The notes under the pieces were generated by a model. The model was not told the origin of the DNA. It saw only the letters and a list, made by a program, of their open reading frames with translations, and ran no database searches. Shown in pieces: positions 14,190-26,139 of a stretch of 64,000 bases of DNA (position 1 is the first letter of the stretch; each line of letters opens with the position of its first letter). Position numbers and translations under genes: made by a program. Origin of the DNA: Setoptus koraiensis. Taxonomy: Eukaryota > Arthropoda. The stretch lies in contig CM106585.1 of the NCBI GenBank assembly GCA_048013815.1, forward strand, positions 18,166,001-18,230,000, given 5' to 3'.

Positions 14190-15016
14190 GGTTGCTTATT
14201 TGTTTAATTGGCTATAATTATAAAATAAAGAACAGATAACGGAGTGCGATTGCCTGGGTTTTCGAGTGATAAAGTGGCCATGAGGCATTTCTGTGCGTGC
14301 TCTATATAAAGTTGTGTGATTAGATCATGGTGGCGACGCGCTCATACCGAATAACAACTGCGTCAGTGTGCTTTCACATGAGTCAATTCAGCATACACAG
14401 AAGCGCCTCTCTCGGACTTAGATTGCACTGCGAATGAAAAATCACGTGCATTGCAGGGCGCCCACGTTGAAACGTAATGCTATTCTTGTCAGCTGGTGTT
14501 TGTATCAATTGCATCACACATGCTTCATGTATCGGAAAGCGCAAGCAACACGCATCCAACCAAATGTGTGCACCTGTTTTTTATCATTTTGTTGCTGTTA
14601 TTACTCTTTTTGTTTACCACATTTTTTTTATTTTATTATTTCTCTTTTGTTATAAATACATATTGATCCAACATTCGTTCAATCGTTCAGTTTGAGGATT
14701 CATTAACAAGTCTTTCTCAAGATATACTTAAGTTATTATGATCGGTGGGCCCGTCTAGTAACTATTGGCAACAAACTACTACCGCTACTGCTATGATGTG
14801 GTGCCAATAACACAACTATTTCATTGTTGTTGTCATTTTATCACTAACAAATATTTTACTGTCAGCCACCACAACCGAGGCACAATTATTTGTTTGTACA
14901 ATCAATAGAGGCATCATTTATCCAATGAGATTCGAACCATAACACACCTCAGAGAAACAATCAGCCAACTATTACACATACACACCCATAAAGCCTGTAT
15001 ACACTTGTAGATCGAA
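14190..15016. other. Divergent interval between mRpS2 and SMG8
   Basis: About 830 bases between two start codons that point away from each other. There is no conserved frame. A TATATAA-like string occurs near 14303 on the plus strand, but its link to either gene is not shown. Probably promoter and 5' UTR sequence. Confidence 0.45.
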
Positions 15017-17237
15017 ATGAAACATCAATGTGATAAATTTCATGTGTTTGCTGATAATGACGAGTCCATAAAGTAAGTAGTTATGAGCGGAATTCTTCCT
15101 CATTAATTAACCTATATAGTCTGATGATTGAGGCCTGTCTAACTATCATTTTGCTTACTATTATTACCACAGGAAAGCGCTGGAATGTGTTGAACGAGCA
15201 TCTGTTGACAAGTTGAAAGTTTGTGTTGTGTCTATTATTGGTAGGACACCCATTGATTCCACGGTCAAGCAAGACATAATAAACTCGTTGCTTGGTAGAA
15301 AAACAACGCGTGGCAACTCTAATATTAATTATTTCACAAGCTCCTCCAACACCACAGCCAACCAAAATCAACCAGCTAAGGGAGGCAGTAGTGACCCGAC
15401 AGGTGGCGACAACGCTGAGAATGACGGTCCAAATTCATTAGAGAACAATCATGTACAACAAAATACCAGTAGGCAGTACGAGAATCAAGTTATTGGTCTG
15501 CTCGACACTAAGGCTAGTGTTATCATATTGCAATTGTCGTCATTTATGGATTTGAATCAACTAGAGTTTCTAGTATCTAATCAGAAAAATTTTTTCAATG
15601 ACGAAACTATTCTACACAGCTGGCCTCAACTAAATCAGAATCTTGTCAAGACACTGCTCATTTTATATCTACTATCGCACATTGTAGTTATTTATAGTCC
15701 TGAACCTAGCTTTGATGCCCAATCTATACGCCTATTCCGTGTCTTGGAGGATCTGAGAAAACGTTCCCAACCTAGAGTTTGTGATTTACTTGGAGTGCTC
15801 GGTGCACCGCAAATGTTTCCACAATTTTGGATCAAATCGGGCCGCCTATGTTGCCCAAGAACATTGTTTGTATTCGATGCCACACATTATCCTAGTAACA
15901 TAGACATTTGTCAAGCTGAACGCAACCTAGAGGACCACATCTATAAACTATTGAGGAAATCAGGTATAATAAGTAAACACAACAATGACTCTTGCTCACT
16001 ATTTTGTCTACCACCGGGAGACAATTATGTTTTTCTTGTCACAAAAAAAGATCTAATATCATGTAGAAACAAAACTCTCAGGAGCGAAAAGAAAATATTT
16101 GATATCAACTTTTATAGCAGCCTTTTGATGCAATTGTCCACAAAAGATGAACGTGATATAGGATATCCGTCTACTTTGATTGAGCACCTAAATCAACACC
16201 AGGACCAATCGCACGACGAAGACGCAGAGCACCTAAAATCCAGTCTGTTGTCATCGAGCAACACCAAATCAACTAATATTAACAAACACCAACAACACGC
16301 CTCTATGAATGGGAGTAATAGATTTAGGAAATTTCTTAAGCTACACATTGATCAAGCGCTCAGAGCTACTGTAGCTACCTCTGAACATGGATCTTCTAAT
16401 AAATCTTTGACGGCCGGACCTCAAACAAGACAGGCAGCTTTTACATTGCCAAGAACTGATAACTTCTTAAAGACCTTGATTAAGATCAAAAATTTGCTAT
16501 TTCCGACGTTTGACAGCGCCTCAATCGCACCACAACAAGACAATTCAACTGAGGCCAACTGTGATATATGGCTCGTGCCAGATGAACGCCGTTTCGTTGA
16601 TATATATGATTTATTCGACACTGATAGAGTCTTCTCTGAAATACATTGTATTAAAGTGTATAATGCTTCAGTAGAGTTATACATCAGAGGAAATCCTAAA
16701 GTATACGACAGCAAATATCATCAAGAGAAATCTGATCTCGCGAAAAAATTTTACGCCATACATGCTAGAGGGAGCTCCTATCATACTCATTTAAACAAAT
16801 TGGCGGACCAATGCGAAATTCTTTGGAATGATGGCCATAGACTGTGCGAGGCAGTTGGATGTTTTCTGTTCAGCGAAAAACGCAACTCCGCTTGTAATAA
16901 TCCTTTGCACAATCAATCTCTATCAATTAAAACAACTGTACACAATGGTCCCAAGTCTAAGCAGCACCACCACAAAGACTCTACATCAACCAACACTAGT
17001 AGTATATTGAATCCCCACACTACTAAGGTTTCTCATGATGAATCCGGCAAGAATAGCAACAAACAGAATAAATCAGCGTTTGATAGTATGCACATAACAA
17101 GAAATCAAGCTGGCATCAGATTCACTACTTCGTGTGAATGTGGACGCAAACAGACGTTTGTCATAACTCCCAAAGATAAAAAGAAAAAGTTGGAAAGAAT
17201 CGGTATTGAGAAGATAAATACTTGTACAGATTTTTGA
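15017..17237 (+). CDS. SMG8: SMG8, subunit of the SMG1 kinase complex (nonsense-mediated decay); C-terminus short
   Basis: SMG8 binds SMG9 and restrains the SMG1 kinase that phosphorylates UPF1 in nonsense-mediated mRNA decay. A 56-base first exon (15017-15072, MKHQCDKFHVFADNDESIK) joins exon 15173-17237 across a 100-base GTAAGT...CCACAG intron, phase 2, giving 706 residues. Family landmarks are KVCVVSIIGRTP at the start of the G-like fold, LLILYLLSHIVVIYSPEPSF, RVLEDLRKR, CPRTLFVFD, LEDHIYKLLRKSGII, NDSCSLFCLPPGDNYVFLV, then KYHQEKSDLAKKFYAIHARG and LWNDGHRLCEA, and near the end the CxCGRKQ motif. Human SMG8 is about 990 residues and continues some 280-400 residues past this motif; here the frame stops 28 residues later. 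An AATAAA lies 84 bases past the stop, which suggests the transcript really ends here. Confidence 0.9.
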
Positions 17238-17320
17238 TCACAATAATAATGGACAAAATTGATAGAAATTTGAGAAGCTGTCAGATTTCAAGTTTGGCAA
17301 GAAAAGTTAATATTTCCATT

Positions 17321-17326
17321 AATAAA
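17321..17326 (+). promoter_or_regulatory. Candidate poly(A) signal of SMG8
   Basis: AATAAA 84 bases after the SMG8 stop codon, on the same strand. It supports the short C-terminus as the real gene end rather than a missed exon junction. Confidence 0.5.
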
Positions 17327-17820
17327 CTATAATCTATAACTCATACATGATTTGACTCCTATTTTGTTGCTCAGTTCGGTTACAAGTCACTGGTAGATGA
17401 GTTTATAGATAGATAGGTAGTTGGCGAAGTCAATATTTACAGATCAATTTATACAATCAATATGTCGCCATGTTGACCTGAAAAAGCTCGTCAAAGATAC
17501 GATAGCCTCAGTCACTTAGACTGTTGCTCTTAGATAAACTTGGGATACAAATTGTATCAAACAATCAGTAGTTAATACTTAGTCTTGCCAACAATGTAAA
17601 ATAGAGACTCATATATGAAGCATATAGTTGAGATTGAATTGCGTAAGATAATGAGCGAGTTGGTCAGATGACTAGATTTGCCACAAGTGCTAAACGTGAT
17701 TTTGATTATATTACATAATACAAAATGCTCACATGAGTGGATGTAACAAAGTATTTGCCGATTGTCAACACAGTTTCTCGTTTAAGTATATCAGATTAGT
17801 TGCTATTCAAGGTATGTCTT

Positions 17821-18274
17821 AGGGTGTTCAAAAAGTAATGTGATAGGCAGTTATAAAGTTGCAACAATTGTTGACATTCTCATTCAAACGTATGAAACAT
17901 TTGCACTGTACTGTATTTGTATGAAATACTTTGTAATTGCACTTTACATTAGAGAGGGATACAGCGTGAGATAATGAGCACTTGTACACTTTCTTGTGTT
18001 TCTACAGTGCCATTTCCTGGTGAGCTGCTCATTAACCGCGAAGACTTCAATAATCAGTGTGAAGAATAGGATTTGAGGCGTCTCGATTTGACAAGACAAA
18101 TTGGCAAGGAAAGCAGATTTGGTGTTAGTTGCCACTGATTTAGTGCAAGAGCTCACACAATGAGATTACGGAGCTCGAATTCGTTGATTATGAGGAAGTG
18201 ATAATGATGAGAAACGAATTCATTTTGAATCAACTGTATTTAGTCGCACTGTCTCATAAGTTTTGCGACACCCT
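17821..18274. mobile_element. Mariner-like remnant or MITE bounded by imperfect terminal inverted repeats
   Basis: The left end AGGGTGTTCAAAAAGTAATG (17821-17840) and the reverse complement of the right end, AGGGTGTCGCAAAACTTATG (18255-18274), share the first seven bases and 19 of 26 positions over the whole arm. The AGGGTGT..AAAA..TATG style is that of mariner-family terminal repeats. The 454-base interior has only a broken minus-strand frame (18156-17944) without a recognisable transposase motif, so this is a non-autonomous or decayed copy. Clear TA target duplications are not visible; TA occurs near both ends but not at the exact borders. Confidence 0.5.
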
Positions 18275-21200
18275 GCTAATGGTTTTTTTTCATTATTAAT
18301 GTTGCCGCAATTATGAGTCAAGATAGAGATAGCAATAATGAGAATATAAATACGTCTACAATTTGAGAAGGACGAGAAAGCGAGGTATGTACTCATGTGT
18401 TTGTGAATAATATGATTTGAAAAGCATCTGACAAGATATAAGTATGATGAATTATGTAACTAGACTATCAAATCATTTCTGGTCTCTCAGTGATTGATTT
18501 CGCGATCAACTAGGTTACTTTATTAGATCAATTAGTTTTGTTGTTCAAATTACATTTGATTCACTATTGAACAAGGCAAAAATTCACTTGGTATTTGGCA
18601 GTGCAGACAATCGTCATTTATCATTTCAACATGTCGCCTCATCAACTTCAAAGGACAACAAAGGCGCCAAAATGGTGTTCCACTGACAATAGACGTAGAA
18701 AAGTATATTGCGGATATTCTCAACAATCAACAGGTTTTCGAACAAGAAAAGAAACAAACTCATATATATGCAGCTGTAGAGGCCAAGATGAATCTATGTT
18801 TAAAAGTCTAGATCATCTCGTAGAGATGCATGCTTTTTAAAATATAAACGGAAGAAAAAAAAATGCAAATGCAACATCTAATTGAATTGATAAGAATTGT
18901 AATATTATGTTAGCAGGTAGTATATAAGATACAAGTAAACTCTGGTAGTTAGAATAAACAAATAAATAAAAATGATTATATTTCCCATAACTTGTTTTTC
19001 GTATGGCCAGAATAAAATTTACTTGTGTAATTTTATCCACCTTTATCAACAATTACTGTTCCAGTTTTGTCTTATCAATTCATTCAAACGAAGTAGCCAT
19101 CGACAGATCATGTAACAGTGGTCAATAGGCAATCGATCGCCGCCTAGTATTGATAATCGTATTCATGTCCTAACACTCGATCATTGACAAGGTCAGTCAG
19201 GTCAATTGGACTACTATTACAGTTCACTCATTATGAGTGTGTATTGTGAAACAAGAAATATACCAAGAACGTGACTTATCGCCCCTAGACATCGTTGTTA
19301 TTGGCCAATGTAGAGTTCATGCTCTTAATAATAATACCGATAACGACAGGTTTAGTTTGGGCATTATTTATCAGAGATCTATGTCATCGAGACAGTTAAC
19401 TCGACACCAGCTTCAGTTCATACGGTCTGTGGATAAAAATGTTGTTGTTGTTGCACGAAATAATGCTTCAGCATGATTTCAATTTACACGCTGTATACGT
19501 TATACGCTAGAGATATTGTTGAATTGGAATCTAACTTTTGCTCCTCTTCCTGACTTCAAGATAGCTCTATTATTTGTCCAACTAACCATGGCGTTGAACA
19601 TTGCTATAAATGCATGTTCACGAAAATTGTGTGATAGTTGATGCTTGAGCACACAATCCTTTTACCTCTACTCTTACATAATGTATGTTTACGTGACATT
19701 CAATAATGACGCCATAATAATAGCGTCAATAGTAACGCTGCTACATGCATTATCGTCTTCACTTCACATAAATGTTTTTCCTCTAACTTCTTCGGCGCAT
19801 AACTGCTTCTCACACAATACTTGCATGAAAATAACATGGCAGCATCTAACTAGATATCACTCAAATACATATTTATATATAGAGATATATACATAAGTAT
19901 TGACATTGATGTGATTGGGTAATGAAAAAACTCGGGTTAAGTCACCTTCGGTGCTTTAACACATACATTGCATGCAGGTGGTGGTGGTTCAAGAGAGACA
20001 TGGAAGAGAACAATTATTCAAATGTCTGAGAAGAAGATTGTTGTGCAAATTTGGGCCACCTCATTCGCCTGGAAGCTGGCTCAACATTTGTACCTGTAAA
20101 CACGCCATAAGTAGATGAGTAACTGCAGCAACGACAACGACAGCAACAACAACAACTACGACCACTGCTATTAGCATTAGTTCATGAGAGTATGTGGCCA
20201 GATAGTCTAGTAAGTCTGTCTTGTCCTTCAATAGGAAATAATCGTGTATATTATAAGCTTTATTGCCTTAGTTGATGAAATTTATACAAGTCAAAGTTTA
20301 AGTCTCCAGTGTACGTATATTTTCTCTCTCTGTCTCTCCTCTCGAGAATCAACCACCACCTACTACTACCTGCGCAATCTTTGATAACCATTGATAACAG
20401 TATTAACAACAAGGCCGCTGTAGTTGAACACTAAGCGAAGATGACTCTCTAATGGATAGTTAGTGTTCACTTCAAGATGATGCAAGCGACTCTGCCATCA
20501 ATTTGCTTCAAGACGATGTGGACGACTGTCATGGGGGTTGGATGGAGGCTTCATTAACGACGGCGATTGTAGAGATCTAGAGAGAAAAGAGAAGATGGCC
20601 AGAAAAAATAGTTGCCTCCAGATTATATGGTTAACCATTGTCTCTGTTGCATGATGGCAAGTTGCTCTGTTTCTATTTCTGTTGTTGCCGTTATTGTTGT
20701 TGTTGCTGTTGCGTTTGTTGTCGATTTTGATCTTGTTGCTGTTGCAACTTAGAGCTAGTTACATACGTACACACAACAATAGTTGAGTGCTGAGTCTAAA
20801 GTGGCTGGTCAGTTTCGGATTCATCACCAGAGGGGGCAGCAAAGTTCATATCGCAGAGGTAACTGTAATGTAACGGCATCTAGCAGCGAGAACAACAAAA
20901 ACTAACTTACTTCAACAACTTGCGATAGGATGAACGTCATCACCGCTTGTCTGTCTTTTATCCCACCCTAAACTTTACTGTACTAGTCACTACCACTAGA
21001 CCATGCCGTCAAGCTGCCCCGTCCACCTTTGCTCCAGTGGGTATTTTGTGCATGTGTGAGTGTGTGCTTGTGTATGGAACAGCTATCCAGAGCTAGCTCG
21101 ATCAAACTGCTGCAACAATACAAGATCTGCCGTTGTTGCTGTCGTTGTTGTTGTTGCTGCTGCTGCTGATGCAATGGAAACAACAATAATGCAGCACAAT

Positions 21201-22263
21201 ATCAGTGCTGTGTAGTGGTCAATGGCATAGAAAAGGGTACACATTGCTGCTGAATTGAAATAATGCTGCAAAGAGAGGGGGCTCTAGTCGGAGAACAACA
21301 ACAGCGACAGCGACAACGACGACAACAACAACAAAAAAGAACCAAGGCGAAAAAATACTGGCCAGACTAATGAGAAAAGGGCTAGCTTAGCGACGCAATA
21401 GAGCAAGAGCTTGCAACAACAAGGACGACAACGGCGACAACGTTTGCAAAATCTGTCTTGACTTGATTTACTGGCAAAGTTGGTTGCTAAGATACACCTG
21501 CTGTTGTTGCTGCTTTGGCCGTTGCTGACGACGACGACGACAACATTGAGACAGAGAGCGGGTAGAGAATAGAATAATATTCGCGATAACGTTACGGTCA
21601 AGGTTTGTTGTTGTTGCTGTTGCTGTTGTTCTGTTGCCGAGAGAGCACTTTTGGTATACTTTTAGTATTCAACGAAACGGCAACAACGACAGTATTTCTC
21701 CAGAAAAATACAGTTAAATTTGTGCAAATCAAGCCACATCTAATCGAGTAGCAAGTGCCACGTTACAATCAGTCTGTACTGATAAATTTCTATAAATATC
21801 AATGGCTAATAATTAGCCATGATTGGTGTGCAGTCAAACCTATTTGCCGCTGTTAACCTAATGCCATAAGTGCACAGTGCAGTGTGATGGTGTTTGCACA
21901 GTTAGTTGTTGGTAGTGACATATCGTCGGTGATGGTGAGAATTTGCTTCAAAAACAATTGGTATAACGCCGAAAACAAATCGCAACATTTAATTTTAATA
22001 TATACAGATCAAGAGTAATGTCAAGCAGTCACTCATGAGTGCAGGTATTAGTAGTCAGTATAAACAAAATTATACACTTTTAAGTATTCGTTTACAAACA
22101 ACAACAACAACGACAGTCACCACGTACACCAGCCAATTATCAATTGGTCGCTGCCTTTAGCCGTAGTGCCACAGTATAGGGTCTCCCTTCGCACAATATA
22201 ATTCTCCCTTAGTATTGTGTTGTGCTTTTCTGTCGAATATTGACGGAGGAGAAATAGCACAAC

Positions 22264-22552
22264 GTACACACACACACACACACTCATACACACACACACA
22301 CTCACACACACACACACATACACACACACGGACATACACTGGAGCGCATACACACAGACACAGACACACACACACACACACACACACATACTCATACCAA
22401 TGGTGGCAAAGGTGGCGCAAATGAGAAGCAGTCTGGCAGCCCAGCACACATAAAAATTAAATTTGCCTTTAATGGTGAATACACACACACACACACACAC
22501 AGAAAAACACACACACACAAACACACAAACTCACTTACACATACACTCACTG
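22264..22552. repeat. Two large CA microsatellite blocks (22264-22391 and 22478-22552)
   Basis: Long CA runs with TA, TC and GA interruptions. They produce long spurious frames on both strands (Thr-His or Cys-Val alternation). They lie within about 1 kb of the PLXDC start, so they are probably promoter-proximal or 5' intronic sequence. Confidence 0.9.
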
Positions 22553-23263
22553 TGAATTAGTTAGTGGATACAGATAATAATAATTAATATCGAATCTCAA
22601 GAAAATTTCAACCAAATTGAGATTTCCACAAAGAAGCAGCCAATCGAACGTATAGAAAATAATCGTCGAGAGGTCTCGTCGTTGTCGTCGCCATCGTCGA
22701 GCACATTATAGGTCGAATATCTTTTTCGAACAATTTTCAGTCGAATGCACTGCAGCGATCGATAATCAAAATTCGATCACAGACAATTCGATCGTCGTCA
22801 GCAGCCAACAGCGTATTGTGTCTGCACATTACGTCCATAACAACAAAAATCATTGATCAATTAAATTCTAAATGGAATCCTATCAAACAATGAATACTAT
22901 TGCAAAACAATTTCTACTATTGATTATGGCCAATTAACTGTTTTACTGCAAACTTCGCTACCAATGCAAGTCAACACTGTGAATCTCATTAGAATAAACT
23001 ACCAGCGCACAGGAATATTCGACCACAGCATTTACTAGAATCTCTCGGAATCTTTAAGAATCCTTTTGGAGTTGCAACAATCAACAACTACTACTTATTG
23101 ACTAATACTATTATCATCATCCTCATAGAGACAATATATAAATATATATAAATACAAGCATAGCTGGTGTTACTGTACATCGCACGTTGGTTTCGATTAC
23201 ACATTATTTACCTTAAGTATATATCCAAACTATATCAATTTGTTTGTTTCAACGGTCATAACA

Positions 23264-26139
23264 ATGATCATGAGTTCACATCATTATTTGGTCGTCACGA
23301 CGACCCTTCTGTTAATTTATGCAAATGGAAATGGTTGCACAAACGCAACTACCACAACTACCACCAACCAATTCGGATTATCATCATTAATCAGTAATAA
23401 TCAACAAACGAATCTCAATATAACCTCATCACCTTCGGCAAACTCACCCACGGCGGACATGTCATCCAACTCAAACTCATCCAGCAACAATAATGGAGAT
23501 CCAGATGATGAGATCATGACTGCCGAAAAGGGCCAAGAACCAACTAGCCCGAATGGAACTAAAGGAACGGAGGACACACATACATTCTACAAGCCAGAGT
23601 ATATCTCTAACAGCACGCGTGCCATGTCTTACTGGCTGGATTTCTCGAAATTAAATGTACAAAATTCGACTAAACACGAGATGCTGTCTAAATCACCCCC
23701 CCCCACCCCCCCCCACCCCACACACACCCCCCCCCACCCCCCCCACACCCCCCCCCCACCCCCCCAGACCCCCCCCCACCCCACCCCACCCACCCCCACC
23801 CACCACCCCCCCCCCACCCCCCCCACACCACCCACCCCACCCCACCCCCCCCCCACACCCCCCCCCCCCCCCACCCCCACCCCCCACCCCCCCCACCCCC
23901 CCCCACACCCCCCCCCACACCCCCCCACCCCCCCCCACACACACCCCCCCCACCCCCCCCCCCCCCCCCCCACACCCCCACACACCCCCCCCCACACCCC
24001 CCCCCACCCCACACACCCCCCCCACCCCCCCCCACCCCACCACCCCACCCCACCCCCCCACCCCCCACCCCACACCCCACCCCCACACCACCCCCCCACA
24101 CCCCCCCCACACCCCCCCCCACCCCCCCCCCCACCACCCCCCCCACCCCCCCCCCACCCCCCCACCCCCCCCCCACCCCCCCCCACCCCCCCACACCCCC
24201 CCCCCCCCCCCCCCACCCCCCACCCCACCCCCCCCCACCCCCCCCCCCCCCCCCCCCCCCCCCCACCCCCCCCCACCCCCCCACCCACCCCCCCACCCCC
24301 CCCACCCCCCCCCCACCACCCCCCCCACCCCACCCCACACCCCCCCCCCACCCCCCCCCACGCCCCCCACACCCCCCCACACCACCCCCCCCACCCCCCC
24401 TCCCCCCTCCCCCCACCCCCCCCCCACCCCCCCACACACCCCCCCCCCACCCCCCCCACCCCCCCCCCCCACCCACACACACCCCCCGCCCCCCCCCCAC
24501 ACCCCCCACACACCACCCCCACCCCCCCCCCACCCCCCCCCCCCCCCCCCACCCCCCCCACCCCCCCACCCACCCCCCCCCCACCACCCCCCCCCACCCC
24601 CCCCCCACCCCCCCCCTACCCCCCCCCACACCCCCACCACCCCACCCCCCACACCACCCCCCCCCCACCCCACCCCCCCCACACCCCACCCCCACCCCCC
24701 CCCCACCCCCCCCAGCCCCCCACCACCACCCCCCCACCACCCCCCCACACCCCACCCACCCCCCCCACCCCCACCCCACACACACCCCCACCACCCCCAC
24801 CCCACCCCCCCACCCCCCCCCCACCCCCCCCACCCCCACCACACACACCCCCCCCCCACCCCCACCCACACCCCCCCCCACCCCCCCCACCCCCCCACAC
24901 CCCCCACCCCACCCCCCCCCACCACCCACCCCCCCCCACCCACCCCACCCCCCACACCCCCCCACCCCCACCCCCCCCACCCCCCACCCCCACCCCACCC
25001 CCCCCCACCCCCCCCCACACACCCCCCCACACCCCCCCCCCACACACCCCCCACACCCCCACACCTCACATCGACGCGCCGCGCCAATTAAACTGACATT
25101 CGACTTTCCTTATTACGGACAACCATTGAGGAATATTATTATTGCAACCGGGGGGTTCTTGTACGTTGGCGAACATCTGCATCATTGGCTGGCCGCGACA
25201 CAAAATATCTCACCATTGATGGCCAATTTTGATTTGAGCACCAGCAATGATTCTGATATACATTACTATGACGATGGCAAATCACTGACGGTTCAATGGC
25301 AAAATGTTCAAATGAAAGATCACAAGCCAGAAGGAAATTTCTCGTTTCAAGTCACTCTCAACAAAACAGGAGATATTATTTTTGTCTATAAACATTTGCC
25401 CGTGACTATCGACAAGATACCAGAAGATGAGCATCCCGTTAAAGTAGGCATATCAGATGCATTCTTAGTTGACAAGGTGGTCTTCTTCATCAGGCGGAAA
25501 ACTATATACGATTACCATCGCATAAATCTCAAAGAAAATTTTGAAATAACAAATCAAACAGCAATAATACTTAAAGCTTTACCTACTTGCAATCAATATG
25601 ATTCATGTGAAACATGCTCAAAAGCTAATTCTACTTTGGGCTGCATTTGGTGTCCTACAGTCAACAGATGCTCGAACGGATATGACAGAAAAAGGCAAGA
25701 GTGGCTACAAAATCATTGCGATATCCTCAAGTCATCCGATTGCTCCGCTAAGGCTGAACCTTCAGCTTCTGTCAAAATTTCAGGTTCTCAGACACAAGGT
25801 AAGAGAACTTGCATACGTAATAGAATGCTTCCTTTCTTTCTGTTGTCACAATTCTAACCTTATTCTCGATTTACATTACTCATTTTTATTTTACTAGAAT
25901 CAGCTAACCAAAAGCTTGTTCGTGATATAGATACGGAGCCCCGTTCAGGCGATGGAAGTACAGCTTTTGCCTCACTCTTGATGCTTGTTGCATTAACTTC
26001 TGGTGTCGCTCTATGGGTATTCTATGCATACAAAAACCCACAAACTCCCTCTGGTCAACTACTAATTAAATATCGCCCCGGCAACTGGAGATGGCAAGCA
26101 ACCGAAACCCGTTATACTGCTGCATCCATTCATATGTGA
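23264..26139 (+). CDS. PLXDC: Plexin-domain-containing protein (PLXDC/TEM7 family), interrupted by a C/A-rich block
   Basis: A type I membrane glycoprotein of the PLXDC1/2 (tumour endothelial marker 7) family, reported as PEDF receptors in vertebrates. Coding pieces are 23264-23695, 25069-25798 and 25898-26139; without the block 23696-25068 they make one 467-residue frame (human about 500-530). Seen in order: a signal peptide (MIMSSHHYLVVTTTLLLIYA), an N- and S-rich stalk, the nidogen-like region (LTFDFPYYGQPLRNIIIATG, SPLMANFDLS, HPVKVGISDAF), the Cys-rich PSI domain (CNQYDSCETCSKANSTLGC through CDILKSSDC), then a membrane helix (FASLLMLVALTSGVALWVFY) and a short tail. The 99-base intron 25799-25897 is GTAAGA...TTACTAG, phase 1. 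The start at 23264 was chosen because it places the signal peptide at the N-terminus. Confidence 0.9.
23696..25068. repeat. 1,373-base C/A-only low-complexity block inside the PLXDC coding sequence
   Basis: The plus strand is almost purely C and A. Rare exceptions are a G near 23766, 24362, 24488 and 24715 and T near 24401-24409 and 24617. It has no fixed period; C runs of 2-25 are separated by single A or ACA. It sits exactly between codon TCA (23693-23695) and codon CAT (25069-25071). The residues on either side, LSKS and HRRAAPIKLTF, match the unbroken family sequence. Its length is 3n+2, so it shifts the frame. No GT-AG or AT-AC boundaries exist at its ends. The G/T complement resembles the poly-G reads produced by two-colour sequencing, so an assembly artefact is likely. 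Confidence 0.9.

Larger units (their letters stand above)
17238..23263. other. 6 kb non-coding interval between SMG8 and PLXDC
   Basis: No frame in this stretch has a recognisable domain. It contains the SMG8 3' end, a mariner-like inverted-repeat element (17821-18274), CAG/GTT-rich sequence around 20690-21170 and 21300-21640, and large CA arrays around 22264-22552. The 81-codon frame at 18595-18840 has no recognisable motif. The final kilobase before 23264 is probably PLXDC promoter and 5' UTR. Confidence 0.5.

Noticed and set aside
14925..14950. tRNA-like B-box (GGTTCGAATC on the minus strand)
   Set aside because: The flanking bases do not form a T-arm stem and no anticodon arm or acceptor stem can be paired.
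18595..18840. 81-codon frame with several Cys, possible missing SMG8 exon
   Set aside because: No SMG8 C-terminal motif, and it lies 1.3 kb past a poly(A) signal and after the mariner-like remnant.
22215..22524. Coding frames over the CA arrays (Thr-His and Cys-Val alternation)
   Set aside because: Dinucleotide repeats are open in several frames on both strands and these frames show no domain.
23696..25068. Telomere-like or satellite array
   Set aside because: No period, no TTAGG or CCTAA unit, and conserved coding sequence abuts it on both sides.
23696..25068. Large intron in PLXDC
   Set aside because: No GT or AT donor and no AG or AC acceptor at the ends, and the interior lacks G; the flanking codons join exactly without splicing.
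23655..25096. Long Pro-rich frames on the plus strand and Gly-rich frames on the minus strand across the C/A block
   Set aside because: A sequence of only C and A cannot form stops on the plus strand (or give Gly/Val/Trp only on the minus strand), so the frames are inevitable by composition. The true frame here belongs to PLXDC.
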